Of a stretch of 21,580 bases of DNA, positions 13,997 through 21,580 are shown one piece after another. The notes under the pieces are model-generated. The model had not been told where the DNA came from and did not search any database. It saw only the letters and a list, made by a program, of their open reading frames with translations. Made by a program: the position numbers and the translations under genes. How positions within the stretch are numbered: position 1 is the first letter of the stretch; the number at the start of each line of letters is the position of its first letter. This stretch comes from an uncultured Lacticaseibacillus sp. (lineage in GTDB: Bacteria > Bacillota > Bacilli > Lactobacillales > Lactobacillaceae), in the NCBI GenBank assembly GCA_934293835.1, contig CAKQZO010000012.1:1-21580 (forward strand). Reading direction: 5' to 3'.

Positions 13997-16639
13997 ATGA
14001 AACAATTATCCAGTGCCGAGATCCGGCAGATGTTTCTCGACTTTTTCAAATCCAAAGGCCATGCGGTGGAACCTTCCGCCAGCCTGATCCCCGTCGATGA
14101 CCCGACGCTTCTGTGGATCAATTCCGGGGTGGCGACGCTGAAGAAGTACTTCGACGGCAGTGTCGTGCCGAAGAACCCGCGCATCACCAACGCGCAGAAG
14201 TCGATCCGGACCAACGACATCGAAAACGTCGGCAAGACCGCGCGGCACTTGACCTTCTTCGAAATGCTCGGGAACTTCTCCGTCGGCGATTATTTCAAGG
14301 CCGAGGTGATTCCGTGGGCGTGGGAATTCTTGACGTCTGACCAGTGGCTGGGGCTAGACCAAGACAAGCTGTATGTGACGGTTTACCCGAAGGACACCGA
14401 GGCGCGCCGCATCTGGCATGAAGTCGTCGGCCTGGCAGACGAGCGGATCTTCGATGTGGAAGACAACTTCTGGGACATCGGTGAAGGCCCATGCGGCCCC
14501 GACTCAGAAATCTTCTTCGACCGCGGCCAAAGCTTCAACGACATCGCCGAAGACGACCCGGAGAACTACCCTGGTGGTGAAAACGAGCGCTACGAAGAGA
14601 TCTGGAACCTGGTGTTCTCCGAGTTCAACCATCTGCCAGACGGGCGCTATGTCGAACAGCCGCATAAAAACATTGATACGGGGATGGGCTTAGAGCGGCT
14701 GGTGTCGGTCATCCAAGGTACGCGGACGAACTTCGAAACCGATTTGTTCATGCCGATCATCAAGAAGACTGAGGCCTTGTCGGCCCACAAGACTTATAAC
14801 GCCAACGCCAAAGATGACGTGGCCTTCAAGATCATCGCCGATCATGCCCGCACCGTGACTTTTGCGATCGGTGACGGCGCCTTACCGTCTAACGAAGGAC
14901 GCGGTTATGTCTTGCGGCGTTTGATCCGTCGGGCGGTGCTGAACGGCAAGAAGCTGGGCATCGAGGCCGACTTCTTGTATCAGCTGGTGCCAGTTGTCGG
15001 CGACATCATGAAGAGCTACTACCCAGAAGTCTTGCAGAACCAAGAATTCATCCAAAAGGTCATTCGCTCTGAAGAAGCCCGCTTCCGCGAAACGCTTGAC
15101 GCCGGGGTCGCGCTGCTCAACCAGACGATCGCCGATCTGCGCGCGGCCAACGAAACCGTCGTGTCTGGCGCCACGGCCTTCAAGCTGTTTGACACGTTCG
15201 GCTTCCCGGTGGAGATGACCCAAGAGCTTGCCGAAGATGAAGGGTTGAGCGTCGACATGGCCGGCTACAAGACGAACATGGAAGCGCAACGGGCGCGAGC
15301 GCGTGCGGCGCGCGGCGATGCCCAATCCATGGGCAGCCAAGACAAGCTGTTGATGGGGATCCAGACGCCGAGCCAGTTCACCGGCTGGACCGACACCGAG
15401 GATCAGGCGGTGCTCAAGGAGCTGATCGTCGATGATACCTTGGTTGACCAGGCAACTGCTGGCGTGGCGCAGCTGATCTTTGACCAGACGCCATTTTATG
15501 CCGAAATGGGTGGGCAAGTCGCCGATCACGGCGAAATCGTCGCCGCAGACGGTGCTGTGGTTGCGCGGGTCACTGACGTGCAACACGCGCCTAACGGCCA
15601 GAACTTGCACACCGTCGATGTCGAAGGCACGCTCAAAAAAGGCGCGACCTATACCTTGAAGGTGGCGCTGGAACGCCGCAAGAAGGTGTCGATGAACCAC
15701 ACCGCGACGCACTTGCTGGACACGGCGCTGCGGCAGGTCTTAGGCGACCACACGCATCAGGCCGGTTCGCTGGTCGAACCCGACTACCTGCGGTTTGACT
15801 TCACCAACTTCGGGCAGGTGACCGCAGCACAACTCAAGGCAATCGAGACGATCGTCAACACTCAGATCTGGCGGGCGCTACCGATCACGTGGAAAGAGAT
15901 GTCGCTGGAAGACGCCAAGAAAGAAGGCGCCATCGCGATGTTCGGCGACAAGTACGGCGAGACGGTGCGCGTCGTGACCATCGGCGATTTCAACAAGGAA
16001 TTCGATGGCGGAACGCATCCGGACAACACCAGCGCGCTGGGCTTGTTCAAGATCACCGGTGAATCCGGGATCGGCGCCGGCGTGCGGCGGATCGAAGCCG
16101 TGACGGCTAAGGAAGCCTTCGAGTACCTCAACCACAAGGAAGCCTTGCTGAATGAAGTGGCCGCGGCGGTCAAGAGCGAACAGCTCGACGCGGTGCCGGC
16201 CAAGGTGCAGACGCTTCAAGCCGAGCTCAAGGCCAGCCAAAAGCAGGTCGATGGCTTGCAGGCGAAGCTGGCGGCACAGGCGGCCAGCGGCTTGTTCGAC
16301 GCGGCAGAACCAGCAGGGGATTACACCTTGATTCAGCGCGAGTTGAAGGTTGCGGGGATGAACGAGCTGCGCCAGCTTGCCGATCAATGGCGGGCAAAAG
16401 GCGCGTCCGACGTTTTGGTGCTGGCGACTGAGGCCAAAGGCAAGGCGAACTTGCTGGCGGCGGTCAGCGACGCGGCCGTGCAAAAAGGCATCAAGGCCGG
16501 GGACATCATCCGCCAGATCGCACCAAAAGTGCAAGGCGGCGGTGGCGGTCGGCCAGACATGGCGCAGGCTGGCGGGAAGAATCCGGCCGGCATCAAAGAC
16601 GCGTTGGCAGAAGCGGTGGCCTTCTTGGCGGCCAAGTAA
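13997..16639 (+). CDS. alaS: Alanyl-tRNA synthetase
   Basis: AlaRS charges tRNA-Ala and clears mischarged Ser/Gly through an internal editing domain. The 880-residue product has the class II catalytic domain at about 1-250 (FFKSKGH, TFFEMLGNFSVGDYFK, MGLERL), a tRNA-recognition helical domain, the editing domain and the C-Ala DHHA1 domain (GGGGGRPDMAQAGG near the end). The editing zinc site has His568 and His572 in HTATH and His674. The usual Cys of CGGTH is replaced by Asp670 (FDGGTHPDNT). The start follows AGGAGG at 13987-13992. Expression is controlled by the T-box leader directly upstream. Downstream, ireB has its own promoter; no strong terminator was seen in the 112-nt gap. Confidence 0.97.
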   Translation: MKQLSSAEIRQMFLDFFKSKGHAVEPSASLIPVDDPTLLWINSGVATLKKYFDGSVVPKNPRITNAQKSIRTNDIENVGKTARHLTFFEMLGNFSVGDYFKAEVIPWAWEFLTSDQWLGLDQDKLYVTVYPKDTEARRIWHEVVGLADERIFDVEDNFWDIGEGPCGPDSEIFFDRGQSFNDIAEDDPENYPGGENERYEEIWNLVFSEFNHLPDGRYVEQPHKNIDTGMGLERLVSVIQGTRTNFETDLFMPIIKKTEALSAHKTYNANAKDDVAFKIIADHARTVTFAIGDGALPSNEGRGYVLRRLIRRAVLNGKKLGIEADFLYQLVPVVGDIMKSYYPEVLQNQEFIQKVIRSEEARFRETLDAGVALLNQTIADLRAANETVVSGATAFKLFDTFGFPVEMTQELAEDEGLSVDMAGYKTNMEAQRARARAARGDAQSMGSQDKLLMGIQTPSQFTGWTDTEDQAVLKELIVDDTLVDQATAGVAQLIFDQTPFYAEMGGQVADHGEIVAADGAVVARVTDVQHAPNGQNLHTVDVEGTLKKGATYTLKVALERRKKVSMNHTATHLLDTALRQVLGDHTHQAGSLVEPDYLRFDFTNFGQVTAAQLKAIETIVNTQIWRALPITWKEMSLEDAKKEGAIAMFGDKYGETVRVVTIGDFNKEFDGGTHPDNTSALGLFKITGESGIGAGVRRIEAVTAKEAFEYLNHKEALLNEVAAAVKSEQLDAVPAKVQTLQAELKASQKQVDGLQAKLAAQAASGLFDAAEPAGDYTLIQRELKVAGMNELRQLADQWRAKGASDVLVLATEAKGKANLLAAVSDAAVQKGIKAGDIIRQIAPKVQGGGGGRPDMAQAGGKNPAGIKDALAEAVAFLAAK

Positions 16640-16687
16640 GCCCAACTTTTTCACCGTGAGAACGCTACCTAAATCCGTGGAGTATGA

Positions 16688-16716
16688 TTGTACTTTGCCG
16701 GTTTTTCAAGTAGAAT
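16688..16716 (+). promoter_or_regulatory. Promoter of ireB-ruvX-yrzB
   Basis: TTGTAC at 16688-16693 and TAGAAT at 16711-16716 with 17-nt spacing form a good sigma-A-type promoter. It lies about 35 nt before the ireB start. Confidence 0.65.
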
Positions 16717-16751
16717 AAAGGGTGAACTTGGACAGAATAGAGGTGTTAGGA

Positions 16752-17012
16752 ATGAGCACATTAGATCAAACCGTCCACTTTGATTTTCATGATAACGATC
16801 CGAAGAATGTTCACGAAACACTCGAGACCGTCTACGACTCACTTGAGGAGAAGGGGTACAACCCGATCAACCAGATCGTGGGTTACTTGATCTCGGGAGA
16901 CCCGGCGTATATCCCGCGGTACAAAGATGCCCGTAACCTGATTCGGAAGCATGAGCGCGACGAGATCATCGAGGAGCTTGTTCGTAACTATCTGGGCAAG
17001 GTGAAAGACTGA
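16752..17012 (+). CDS. ireB: IreB-family regulatory phosphoprotein (UPF0297, YrzL)
   Basis: IreB is a small cytosolic protein that in Enterococcus is phosphorylated by the PASTA kinase IreK and negatively influences cephalosporin resistance. The 86-residue product matches the family's usual length of about 85-90. Conserved blocks are DQTVHFDF near the N terminus, [21 protein letters not shown] and [20 protein letters not shown]. Thr7 lies where Enterococcus IreB is phosphorylated; the other site may be Thr3 here, shifted by one. The start at 16752 follows AGAGGTG. An in-frame GTG at 16722 lies only a few bases after the promoter and is rejected. The stop overlaps the ruvX start by one base (TGATG), the usual conserved arrangement. 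Confidence 0.94.
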   Translation: MSTLDQTVHFDFHDNDPKNVHETLETVYDSLEEKGYNPINQIVGYLISGDPAYIPRYKDARNLIRKHERDEIIEELVRNYLGKVKD

Positions 17013-17446
17013 TGCGCCTGATGGGACTTGATGTGGGCTCACGAACGGTCGGTGTGGCGTTAAGCGATCCGCTTGGCTGGACGGCACAGGGACTGGAAAT
17101 CATCCGCATCAACGAAGACAAGGGCCAGTTCGGCCTCGAGCGCGTCGCCGAGATCGTCAAGCAATATGACGTGACCGGCTTCGTGTGTGGGTTGCCCAAG
17201 AACATGAACAACTCGCTGGGGCCGCGCGCGGAGAAGTCACAAGAATATGGCAAGATGCTGGCAGATAAATTCGGCTTGCCGGTCGATTTTACCGATGAAC
17301 GCCTGACGACCGTCGAGGCATCACGGATGTTGATCGAAGAAGCCGATGCCAGCCGCAAACGTCAAAAGCAAGTGATCGACAAGCTTGCCGCACAGATGAT
17401 CCTACAGAACTATCTTGACCAACACGGGCGCTTGACTCAAGGGTGA
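17012..17446 (+). CDS. ruvX: Putative pre-16S rRNA nuclease / Holliday-junction resolvase-like protein YqgF
   Basis: YqgF is an RNase H-fold nuclease, reported to process the 16S rRNA 5' end in E. coli and first proposed as a Holliday junction resolvase. The 144-residue protein has the N-terminal [16 protein letters not shown] with metal ligand Asp7. It also has [16 protein letters not shown] (60-75), TDERLTT with Glu96, and a C-terminal acidic ligand Asp123 in [13 protein letters not shown]. All expected catalytic acids are present. It is translationally coupled to ireB and followed after 43 nt by yrzB, a gene trio conserved across Firmicutes. Confidence 0.95.
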   Translation: MRLMGLDVGSRTVGVALSDPLGWTAQGLEIIRINEDKGQFGLERVAEIVKQYDVTGFVCGLPKNMNNSLGPRAEKSQEYGKMLADKFGLPVDFTDERLTTVEASRMLIEEADASRKRQKQVIDKLAAQMILQNYLDQHGRLTQG

Positions 17447-17489
17447 AGCGCCAGACGATGTGGGTCGGCCCACACCTAAGGAGGCAATT

Positions 17490-17801
17490 ATGGCAGATCA
17501 AGAGCACGTCCACCCAGGCGAAGATGAACAGCTGATTACGTTGATCGACGACAAGGGTAACGAAGAGTTATACCAAGTCTTGTTCACCTTCGATTCAGAA
17601 GATTACGAGAAGAGCTACGTCTTGCTTTACCCGCAAGGCGCCAGCGACGATGAAGAAGTCGAGATCCAGGCCTTTTCATTCACCCCAGACGCGAACGGGG
17701 ATGCGAGCCAAGGCGACTTGTACCCGATCGAAGACGATGACGAATGGGACATGGTCGAAGAGGTGTTGAACACCTTCTTGGACGACGAAGACGCAGAATA
17801 A
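17490..17801 (+). CDS. yrzB: UPF0473 family protein YrzB
   Basis: This small acidic protein of unknown function is nearly always encoded with ireB and ruvX. The 103-residue product has the conserved core [20 protein letters not shown] and an acidic C terminus ([20 protein letters not shown]). There are no membrane segments. The start at 17490 is set by TAAGGAGG directly upstream. An in-frame ATG at 17460 precedes that ribosome binding site and is not supported. A strong terminator begins 18 nt after the stop and closes the ireB-ruvX-yrzB unit. Confidence 0.92.
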   Translation: MADQEHVHPGEDEQLITLIDDKGNEELYQVLFTFDSEDYEKSYVLLYPQGASDDEEVEIQAFSFTPDANGDASQGDLYPIEDDDEWDMVEEVLNTFLDDEDAE

Positions 17802-17818
17802 GTTGCACGTACGATCAG

Positions 17819-17843
17819 GGCATGCCAGGTGGCGTGCCTTTTT
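17819..17843 (+). terminator. Intrinsic terminator after yrzB
   Basis: GGCATGCC pairs with GGCGTGCC (8 bp, one G-U pair) around AGGT and is followed by TTTTT. Confidence 0.88.
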
Positions 17844-17912
17844 CGTTGTCTGGAGATTAATAGGCTGGTGCGATTCGGCGATGCCCATCCCGCACGCCTG
17901 ATTCGTTGCGGT

Positions 17913-17935
17913 AGCGCCGCCACTGAGGCGCTTTT
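17913..17935 (+). terminator. Weak terminator-like hairpin upstream of zapA
   Basis: AGCGCC at 17913-17918 pairs with GGCGCT at 17927-17932, with an 8-nt loop and a short T run. It may add a second block between yrzB and the zapA promoter. The T tract is too short to be sure. Confidence 0.4.
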
Positions 17936-17960
17936 GTAATCAAGGGTTTCATGGTAGAAT
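17934..17960 (+). promoter_or_regulatory. Extended -10 promoter of zapA-cvpA
   Basis: TGGTAGAAT at 17952-17960 forms an extended -10 (TGnTAGAAT). A -35-like TTGTAA lies at 17934-17939 with short 15-nt spacing, so the extended -10 probably dominates. Confidence 0.5.
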
Positions 17961-17991
17961 AGTCAGGTATAGCATAAGGAGGCTGGGCAAT

Positions 17992-18237
17992 TTGGCAGAA
18001 CAAAAGCGGCGCTTCAAGGCCGAGATAGCAGGGAAAACCTACACGATCATCGGCCCCGGGACGCCCGAGCATTTCCAAGCGACGACCGCATTACTCAATT
18101 CGCAGCTTGCCCAGATTCAGAAACTTGCGCCGGAGCTTTCGCTACAAGACGCGGCGGTGTTGTTAGCGTTCAATGCCGTATCCGATCAGGTCAAGGCGCA
18201 GGCGGCTCAGTTGGCAAAAGAACAAGAGGACAAGTAA
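17992..18237 (+). CDS. zapA: Cell division protein ZapA
   Basis: ZapA is a small coiled-coil protein that binds FtsZ and bundles protofilaments at the division site. The 81-residue product shows the N-terminal beta region KRRFKAEIAGKTYTIIGPGT, then a helical stretch (LNSQLAQIQKLAPELSLQDAAVLLAFNAVSD) and a charged coiled-coil end. It is slightly shorter than many homologues. The start is a TTG at 17992 with AAGGAGG 9 nt upstream; no ATG in frame suits the family N terminus. The stop overlaps the cvpA start (TAATG), so the two are translationally coupled, the standard zapA-cvpA-mutS2 arrangement of Firmicutes. Confidence 0.9.
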   Translation: MAEQKRRFKAEIAGKTYTIIGPGTPEHFQATTALLNSQLAQIQKLAPELSLQDAAVLLAFNAVSDQVKAQAAQLAKEQEDK

Positions 18238-18776
18238 TGTTATCGTTGATCGTTATCGTCGCCTTAGCGTATTGTTGCTATTCAGGCGCGCGGCGCGGCA
18301 TGTGGTTGCAGTTCATCCACGTGATCGGCTATATTCTCAGTCTGGGCTTGGCTTGGCTCACTTACAAGCCGTTGAGCGTCTTCATGACGCAGTGGGTGCC
18401 TTATCCAAGCGCGACCGAGCAGAGTAAATTCGTCTTTTTCACGCATCAAGTCGGGCTGACGCTCGATCATGGCTTCTACCGCGGGGTCGCGTTCGTCTTC
18501 ATGCTGGCGCTTGGCTGGCTGGCGACACGGTTCGTGGCGATGTGGTTCCATGACCTCACCTACAAGACCAGCGAGCAACAGCTGAGCCAGTGGGTCGGCG
18601 GCGCGATGAATTTCCTCATGGGTTACCTGTTTATTTTCTTGATCTTGTATCTGCTAGCCTTGATTCCGGTCACTGGGATCCAAGATATGTTGGCGCACTC
18701 TGCGATCGCCGGGGCGATCGTGCGGTACACCCCGGGGCTGACGACGCTATTCACCCATCTCTGGATCGTGGTGTAA
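18237..18776 (+). CDS. cvpA: CvpA family membrane protein
   Basis: This integral membrane protein belongs to the CvpA (colicin V production) family. Its biochemical role is unclear; links to envelope homeostasis have been reported in other bacteria. The 179 residues hold about four hydrophobic segments: 1-15, 22-43, 79-103 and 115-142. The loop ARRGMW after the first segment is typical of the family. The C terminus (AIVRYTPGLTTLFTHLWIVV) is moderately hydrophobic. It begins within the zapA stop codon. A terminator follows before mutS2, so mutS2 may be expressed partly independently. Confidence 0.88.
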   Translation: MLSLIVIVALAYCCYSGARRGMWLQFIHVIGYILSLGLAWLTYKPLSVFMTQWVPYPSATEQSKFVFFTHQVGLTLDHGFYRGVAFVFMLALGWLATRFVAMWFHDLTYKTSEQQLSQWVGGAMNFLMGYLFIFLILYLLALIPVTGIQDMLAHSAIAGAIVRYTPGLTTLFTHLWIVV

Positions 18777-18786
18777 TCATGATAAC

Positions 18787-18832
18787 AACGGCGAATCTGC
18801 GGTGAACGGCCCGCGATTTCGCCGTTTCTTTT
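18787..18832 (+). terminator. Intrinsic terminator between cvpA and mutS2
   Basis: AACGGCGAA at 18787-18795 pairs with TTCGCCGTT at 18818-18826, with an inner GCGG/CCGC helix, and is followed by the imperfect T tract TCTTTTG. The stem is strong and the tail moderate. No separate mutS2 promoter was recognised in the remaining 30 nt, so read-through is probably used. Confidence 0.7.
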
Positions 18833-18862
18833 GTGTCAACAGGATTCAATAATGGAGGAAAC

Positions 18863-21217
18863 ATGAACACTAAAATTCTGACCACCCTGGAGTACGGCAA
18901 GATTCGCTCGGTGCTGCAAGGGTTGGTGAACACGGCCGCCGGTGGCGAACTGGTGGCCAAGCTGGTGCCGAGCAGCGACCCGCAACGGGTGCAGGCGGCG
19001 CTAGACGAAACCGCAGACGGGGCTTCGATCCTGCGGCTGGCAGGCGGGATTCCGGTACCACAGCTGGAAAACATCACCGCGGCGCTGCGGCGGGTCGATA
19101 TCGGCGCGGTGCTCAACGGCCGCGAGCTATCGCAGCTGGGGCGCGTCTTGCGCACCGTCAGCGCCGTCGATAAGTTCTTGAACGACCTGAATGAACGCTT
19201 GGAGTTGCGGCGCGTCTACGACTTGCAAAAGCGTTTGACCGCGCTGCCAGCACTTGAGCGCCGCTTGGTCACCGCCGTCGATGAAGACGGGCGGCTGACT
19301 GATGAGGCCAGCCCGGAGTTGCACGGCATCCGCCAGGCGATTCACCGATTGGAAGGTGAGATCCGCTCACGGATGGAGAACTACACGCACGGCAGTAGCA
19401 GTAAATATCTGTCCGATCCGATCATCACCATCCGTGACGACCGGTACGTGATTCCGGTGAAGGCTGAGTATCGCGGCCAGTTCGGCGGGGTGGTGCACGA
19501 TCAGTCGGCCTCTGGGCAGACGCTGTTCATCGAGCCGCAGGCGATCGTCGAGATGAACAACCGCTTGCGCCAGGCGCAACTCGAGGAACAAGCCGAAATC
19601 GAGCGCTTGTTGGCGGCGCTGTCAGGAGAAGTCGCGCCATACACGCGCGAGCTCGGTGCCAACAGTCAGGTGCTGGGGCATTTTGACTTCATCAACGCCA
19701 AGGCCAAATACGCTAAGCAAATCAAGGCGACGGAGCCCGAGGTCAGCGCGGCCAACCACGTCGACTTGCTTGAGGCGCGGCATCCGCTGATCGATGCGCA
19801 CAAGGTCGTGCCGAACACGATCACGATCGGCGCCGACTATCAGGCGATCGTCGTCACCGGTCCGAACACCGGCGGGAAGACGATCACGCTCAAAACGCTG
19901 GGGTTGTTGCAGCTGATGGGCCAGTCGGGGCTGTTCATTCCGGCAGAAGCCGGCTCGGTGATCGGTGTGTACTCGAACGTCTTCGCTGACATCGGTGACG
20001 AGCAGTCGATCGAGCAAAGCCTGTCGACGTTCAGCTCGCACATGAAGACCATCGTCGAGATCTTAGACGCGATGGACGACCACGCGCTGGTCTTGTTCGA
20101 TGAACTCGGCGCCGGTACCGACCCCCAAGAAGGCGCGGCTTTGGCGATCGCGATCCTCGATGCCGTCGGTGCGGCCGGAGCGCATGTCGTGGCCTCGACG
20201 CATTATCCGGAGCTCAAGCTCTACGGCTACAACACGCCGGGGACGATCAACGCGTCAATGGAATTCGATGCCGCGACGCTGCAGCCGACATACCGGCTGT
20301 TGATCGGGGTGCCGGGGCGCTCCAACGCCTTTGACATCTCGCAACGACTCGGCTTAGATCCGGCCATCGTCGGCGCGGCCAAGGGGCTGATCGCAGACGA
20401 TTCGCATGAGCTCAACAACATGATCTCCGATCTGGAGTCACAACGCAAAGCCGCCGAGACCGAATATCTGGAGACTCGTCGGCAGCTGGCCGAAGCCGAG
20501 AAGCTGCACGCCGATCTGAGCAAGGCGTACGAGGACTTTTTCACCGAGCGGGAACGCCAGATGGACAAGGCCAAAGACGATGCCAACGCGATCGTCGACA
20601 AGGCGCAGGCCAAGGCGGACAAAATCATCAAGAACTTGCGCCAGATGCAGCTGGCCAATCAGGGTAATATCAAAGAAAACCGGCTGATCGAAGCCAAGAC
20701 CGAGCTGAAGAACCTGCACCAAGAAAAGGCGCAGCCGAAGAATCGCATCTTGCGCCAGGCCAAAAACAAGCAGGCCTTGCATCGCGGTGATACCGTGCGC
20801 GTGCTGTCGTATGACCAAACTGGCGAGCTACTCAAGCAAGTCGACGACAAGCATTGGGAAGTGCAGGTCGGCATCATGCGGATGAAGCTCGCAACCAAGG
20901 ACTTGCAGAAGGTGCAACCCGAAAAGCCGCAGGCGCCTAAGCGCCGGGTGACGGTCGTCAAAGGCGCGAGTGGCCCCGGCGCCAAGCTCGACTTGCGCGG
21001 GCAACGGTACGAAGAGGCCATGGCCAATCTCGATCAGTACATCGACGCGGCCTTGCTGGCGGGCTACGCCCAGGTCACGATCGTCCACGGCCTCGGCACC
21101 GGCGCGATTCGTAACGGCGTGACGCAGTACTTGCAGCGCAATCGTCAGGTCAAGAAGTTCGGCTTCGCCCCGCAAAACGCGGGCGGCTCCGGCGCAACGA
21201 TCGTGGAATTCAAATAA
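18863..21217 (+). CDS. mutS2: Endonuclease MutS2 / ribosome collision factor with Smr domain
   Basis: MutS2 is a MutS-related ATPase with a C-terminal Smr domain. It has been linked to suppression of homologous recombination and, in Bacillus, to splitting collided ribosomes (RqcU). It is not part of mismatch repair. The 784 residues fit the usual length of about 785. Visible features are the core/lever helices (to about 310), Walker A GPNTGGKT (333-340), Walker B LFDELGAGTD (411-420), STHYPELK, a long coiled coil (about 520-630), a KOW-like region with RGDTVRVLSY, and the Smr domain (about 707-784) with LDLRG and VHGLGTG. The start at 18863 follows GGAGGA at 18854-18859. An in-frame ATG at 18833 lies at the terminator's T tract and is rejected. 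The repeat element starts at the base after the stop. Confidence 0.96.
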   Translation: MNTKILTTLEYGKIRSVLQGLVNTAAGGELVAKLVPSSDPQRVQAALDETADGASILRLAGGIPVPQLENITAALRRVDIGAVLNGRELSQLGRVLRTVSAVDKFLNDLNERLELRRVYDLQKRLTALPALERRLVTAVDEDGRLTDEASPELHGIRQAIHRLEGEIRSRMENYTHGSSSKYLSDPIITIRDDRYVIPVKAEYRGQFGGVVHDQSASGQTLFIEPQAIVEMNNRLRQAQLEEQAEIERLLAALSGEVAPYTRELGANSQVLGHFDFINAKAKYAKQIKATEPEVSAANHVDLLEARHPLIDAHKVVPNTITIGADYQAIVVTGPNTGGKTITLKTLGLLQLMGQSGLFIPAEAGSVIGVYSNVFADIGDEQSIEQSLSTFSSHMKTIVEILDAMDDHALVLFDELGAGTDPQEGAALAIAILDAVGAAGAHVVASTHYPELKLYGYNTPGTINASMEFDAATLQPTYRLLIGVPGRSNAFDISQRLGLDPAIVGAAKGLIADDSHELNNMISDLESQRKAAETEYLETRRQLAEAEKLHADLSKAYEDFFTERERQMDKAKDDANAIVDKAQAKADKIIKNLRQMQLANQGNIKENRLIEAKTELKNLHQEKAQPKNRILRQAKNKQALHRGDTVRVLSYDQTGELLKQVDDKHWEVQVGIMRMKLATKDLQKVQPEKPQAPKRRVTVVKGASGPGAKLDLRGQRYEEAMANLDQYIDAALLAGYAQVTIVHGLGTGAIRNGVTQYLQRNRQVKKFGFAPQNAGGSGATIVEFK

Positions 21218-21540
21218 CCAGAGCGGAGTGGCGCGCATTTAGCGGGTCGGGTAGCCTAGCAAGCGTGCTTGGGGCGGTTTTAGCCCCGAGTGCGCTTGCG
21301 TAGCTAGCTGTACCCGCGTTGCGCCACGCAGCTCGAGGATAGCGCCCGGCAGTTAGGCTCCGCCGGGCGAGGGCGGGAACGCTGTGGCGCCGTCTGCAAA
21401 GCGACGCTTTTCCGACTAAGAATTAAACCAAACCTGGCTTCGCCAGCCGTTTGTTTCAATTCTTGCGCAGACGAGCAAGCTCGTCGTGGCACGGCTGCAC
21501 CCTCGCCCAGCGCCGCCTAGCTGCCTACAAACAGGTGATT
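21218..21540. repeat. Structured intergenic repeat, long form (copy C)
   Basis: This is a full-length 323-nt partner of the copy at 12405-12727, with a constant offset of 8813 and no gaps. It starts on the base immediately after the mutS2 stop codon with CCAGAGCGGAG. Its helices are preserved despite differences. The stem AAGAATTAAA (21418-21427) pairs with 21455-21464, where two of three changed pairs are compensated. GGCAGTTAGGC pairs with GCCTAGCTGCC through a new G-U pair. The last 40 bases of the window (21541-21580) show only faint similarity to the sequence after copy B, and I see no gene in them. Confidence 0.9.
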
Positions 21541-21580
21541 CGGTCAGTGGTGTTGAGGGGAAGCCGAAACAGCTTAGATG

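Noticed and set aside
13843..14100. 85-codon frame overlapping the T-box leader and alaS start
   Set aside because: It runs through the T-box and terminator and into alaS in another frame, and its apparent start has no ribosome binding site.
14882..15712. Long minus-strand open frame opposite alaS (276 codons)
   Set aside because: This is an antisense shadow of a well-conserved gene, with no ribosome binding site or recognisable domain.

Overview
The window is a compact, almost entirely plus-strand chromosomal segment from a low-GC-phylum Gram-positive (Firmicutes), most likely a GC-rich member of the Lactobacillaceae. The evidence is the housekeeping gene order (queA-tgt-yajC; ytoI-nrnA-cshB; alaS-ireB-ruvX-yrzB-zapA-cvpA-mutS2), strong AGGAGG-type ribosome binding sites, an alanine T-box leader, a two-domain AdhE, and an IreB of the PASTA-kinase pathway. 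Codon third positions are GC-rich for this group. Genus assignment (for example a high-GC Lacticaseibacillus relative) is inference only.

Layout. 1-2223: end of queA, then tgt and yajC (tRNA queuosine modification and a Sec accessory protein), closed by an intrinsic terminator. 2341-5111: adhE behind its own promoter with Rex-like redox operators and a terminator. 5227-8605: mntR (manganese-type DtxR repressor), zwf (glucose-6-phosphate dehydrogenase) and dinB (DNA polymerase IV). 8606-12278: a promoter, then ytoI-like (HTH-DRTGG-CBS-hotdog) coupled to nrnA (nanoRNase/pAp phosphatase) and a CshB-like DEAD-box helicase. 12279-12727: two members of a structured repeat family. 12824-13717: a cysteine-free protein resembling formylglycine-generating enzymes (SUMF1 fold). 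13729-16639: consensus promoter, T-box and alaS. 16688-21217: ireB-ruvX-yrzB, zapA-cvpA and mutS2. 21218-21540: a third repeat copy directly after the mutS2 stop.

The coding genes are mostly conserved housekeeping functions. The unexplained part is the intergenic repeat family. Two 323-nt copies 8.8 kb apart align without gaps at about 94% identity by eye. A shorter relative shares only the flanks and the architecture. The copies contain long nested inverted repeats with compensatory base changes, and two of the three begin directly after a stop codon. This suggests a transcribed, folded RNA or DNA element, and it is the best candidate here for something undescribed. No transposase, CRISPR array, rRNA or tRNA was found.
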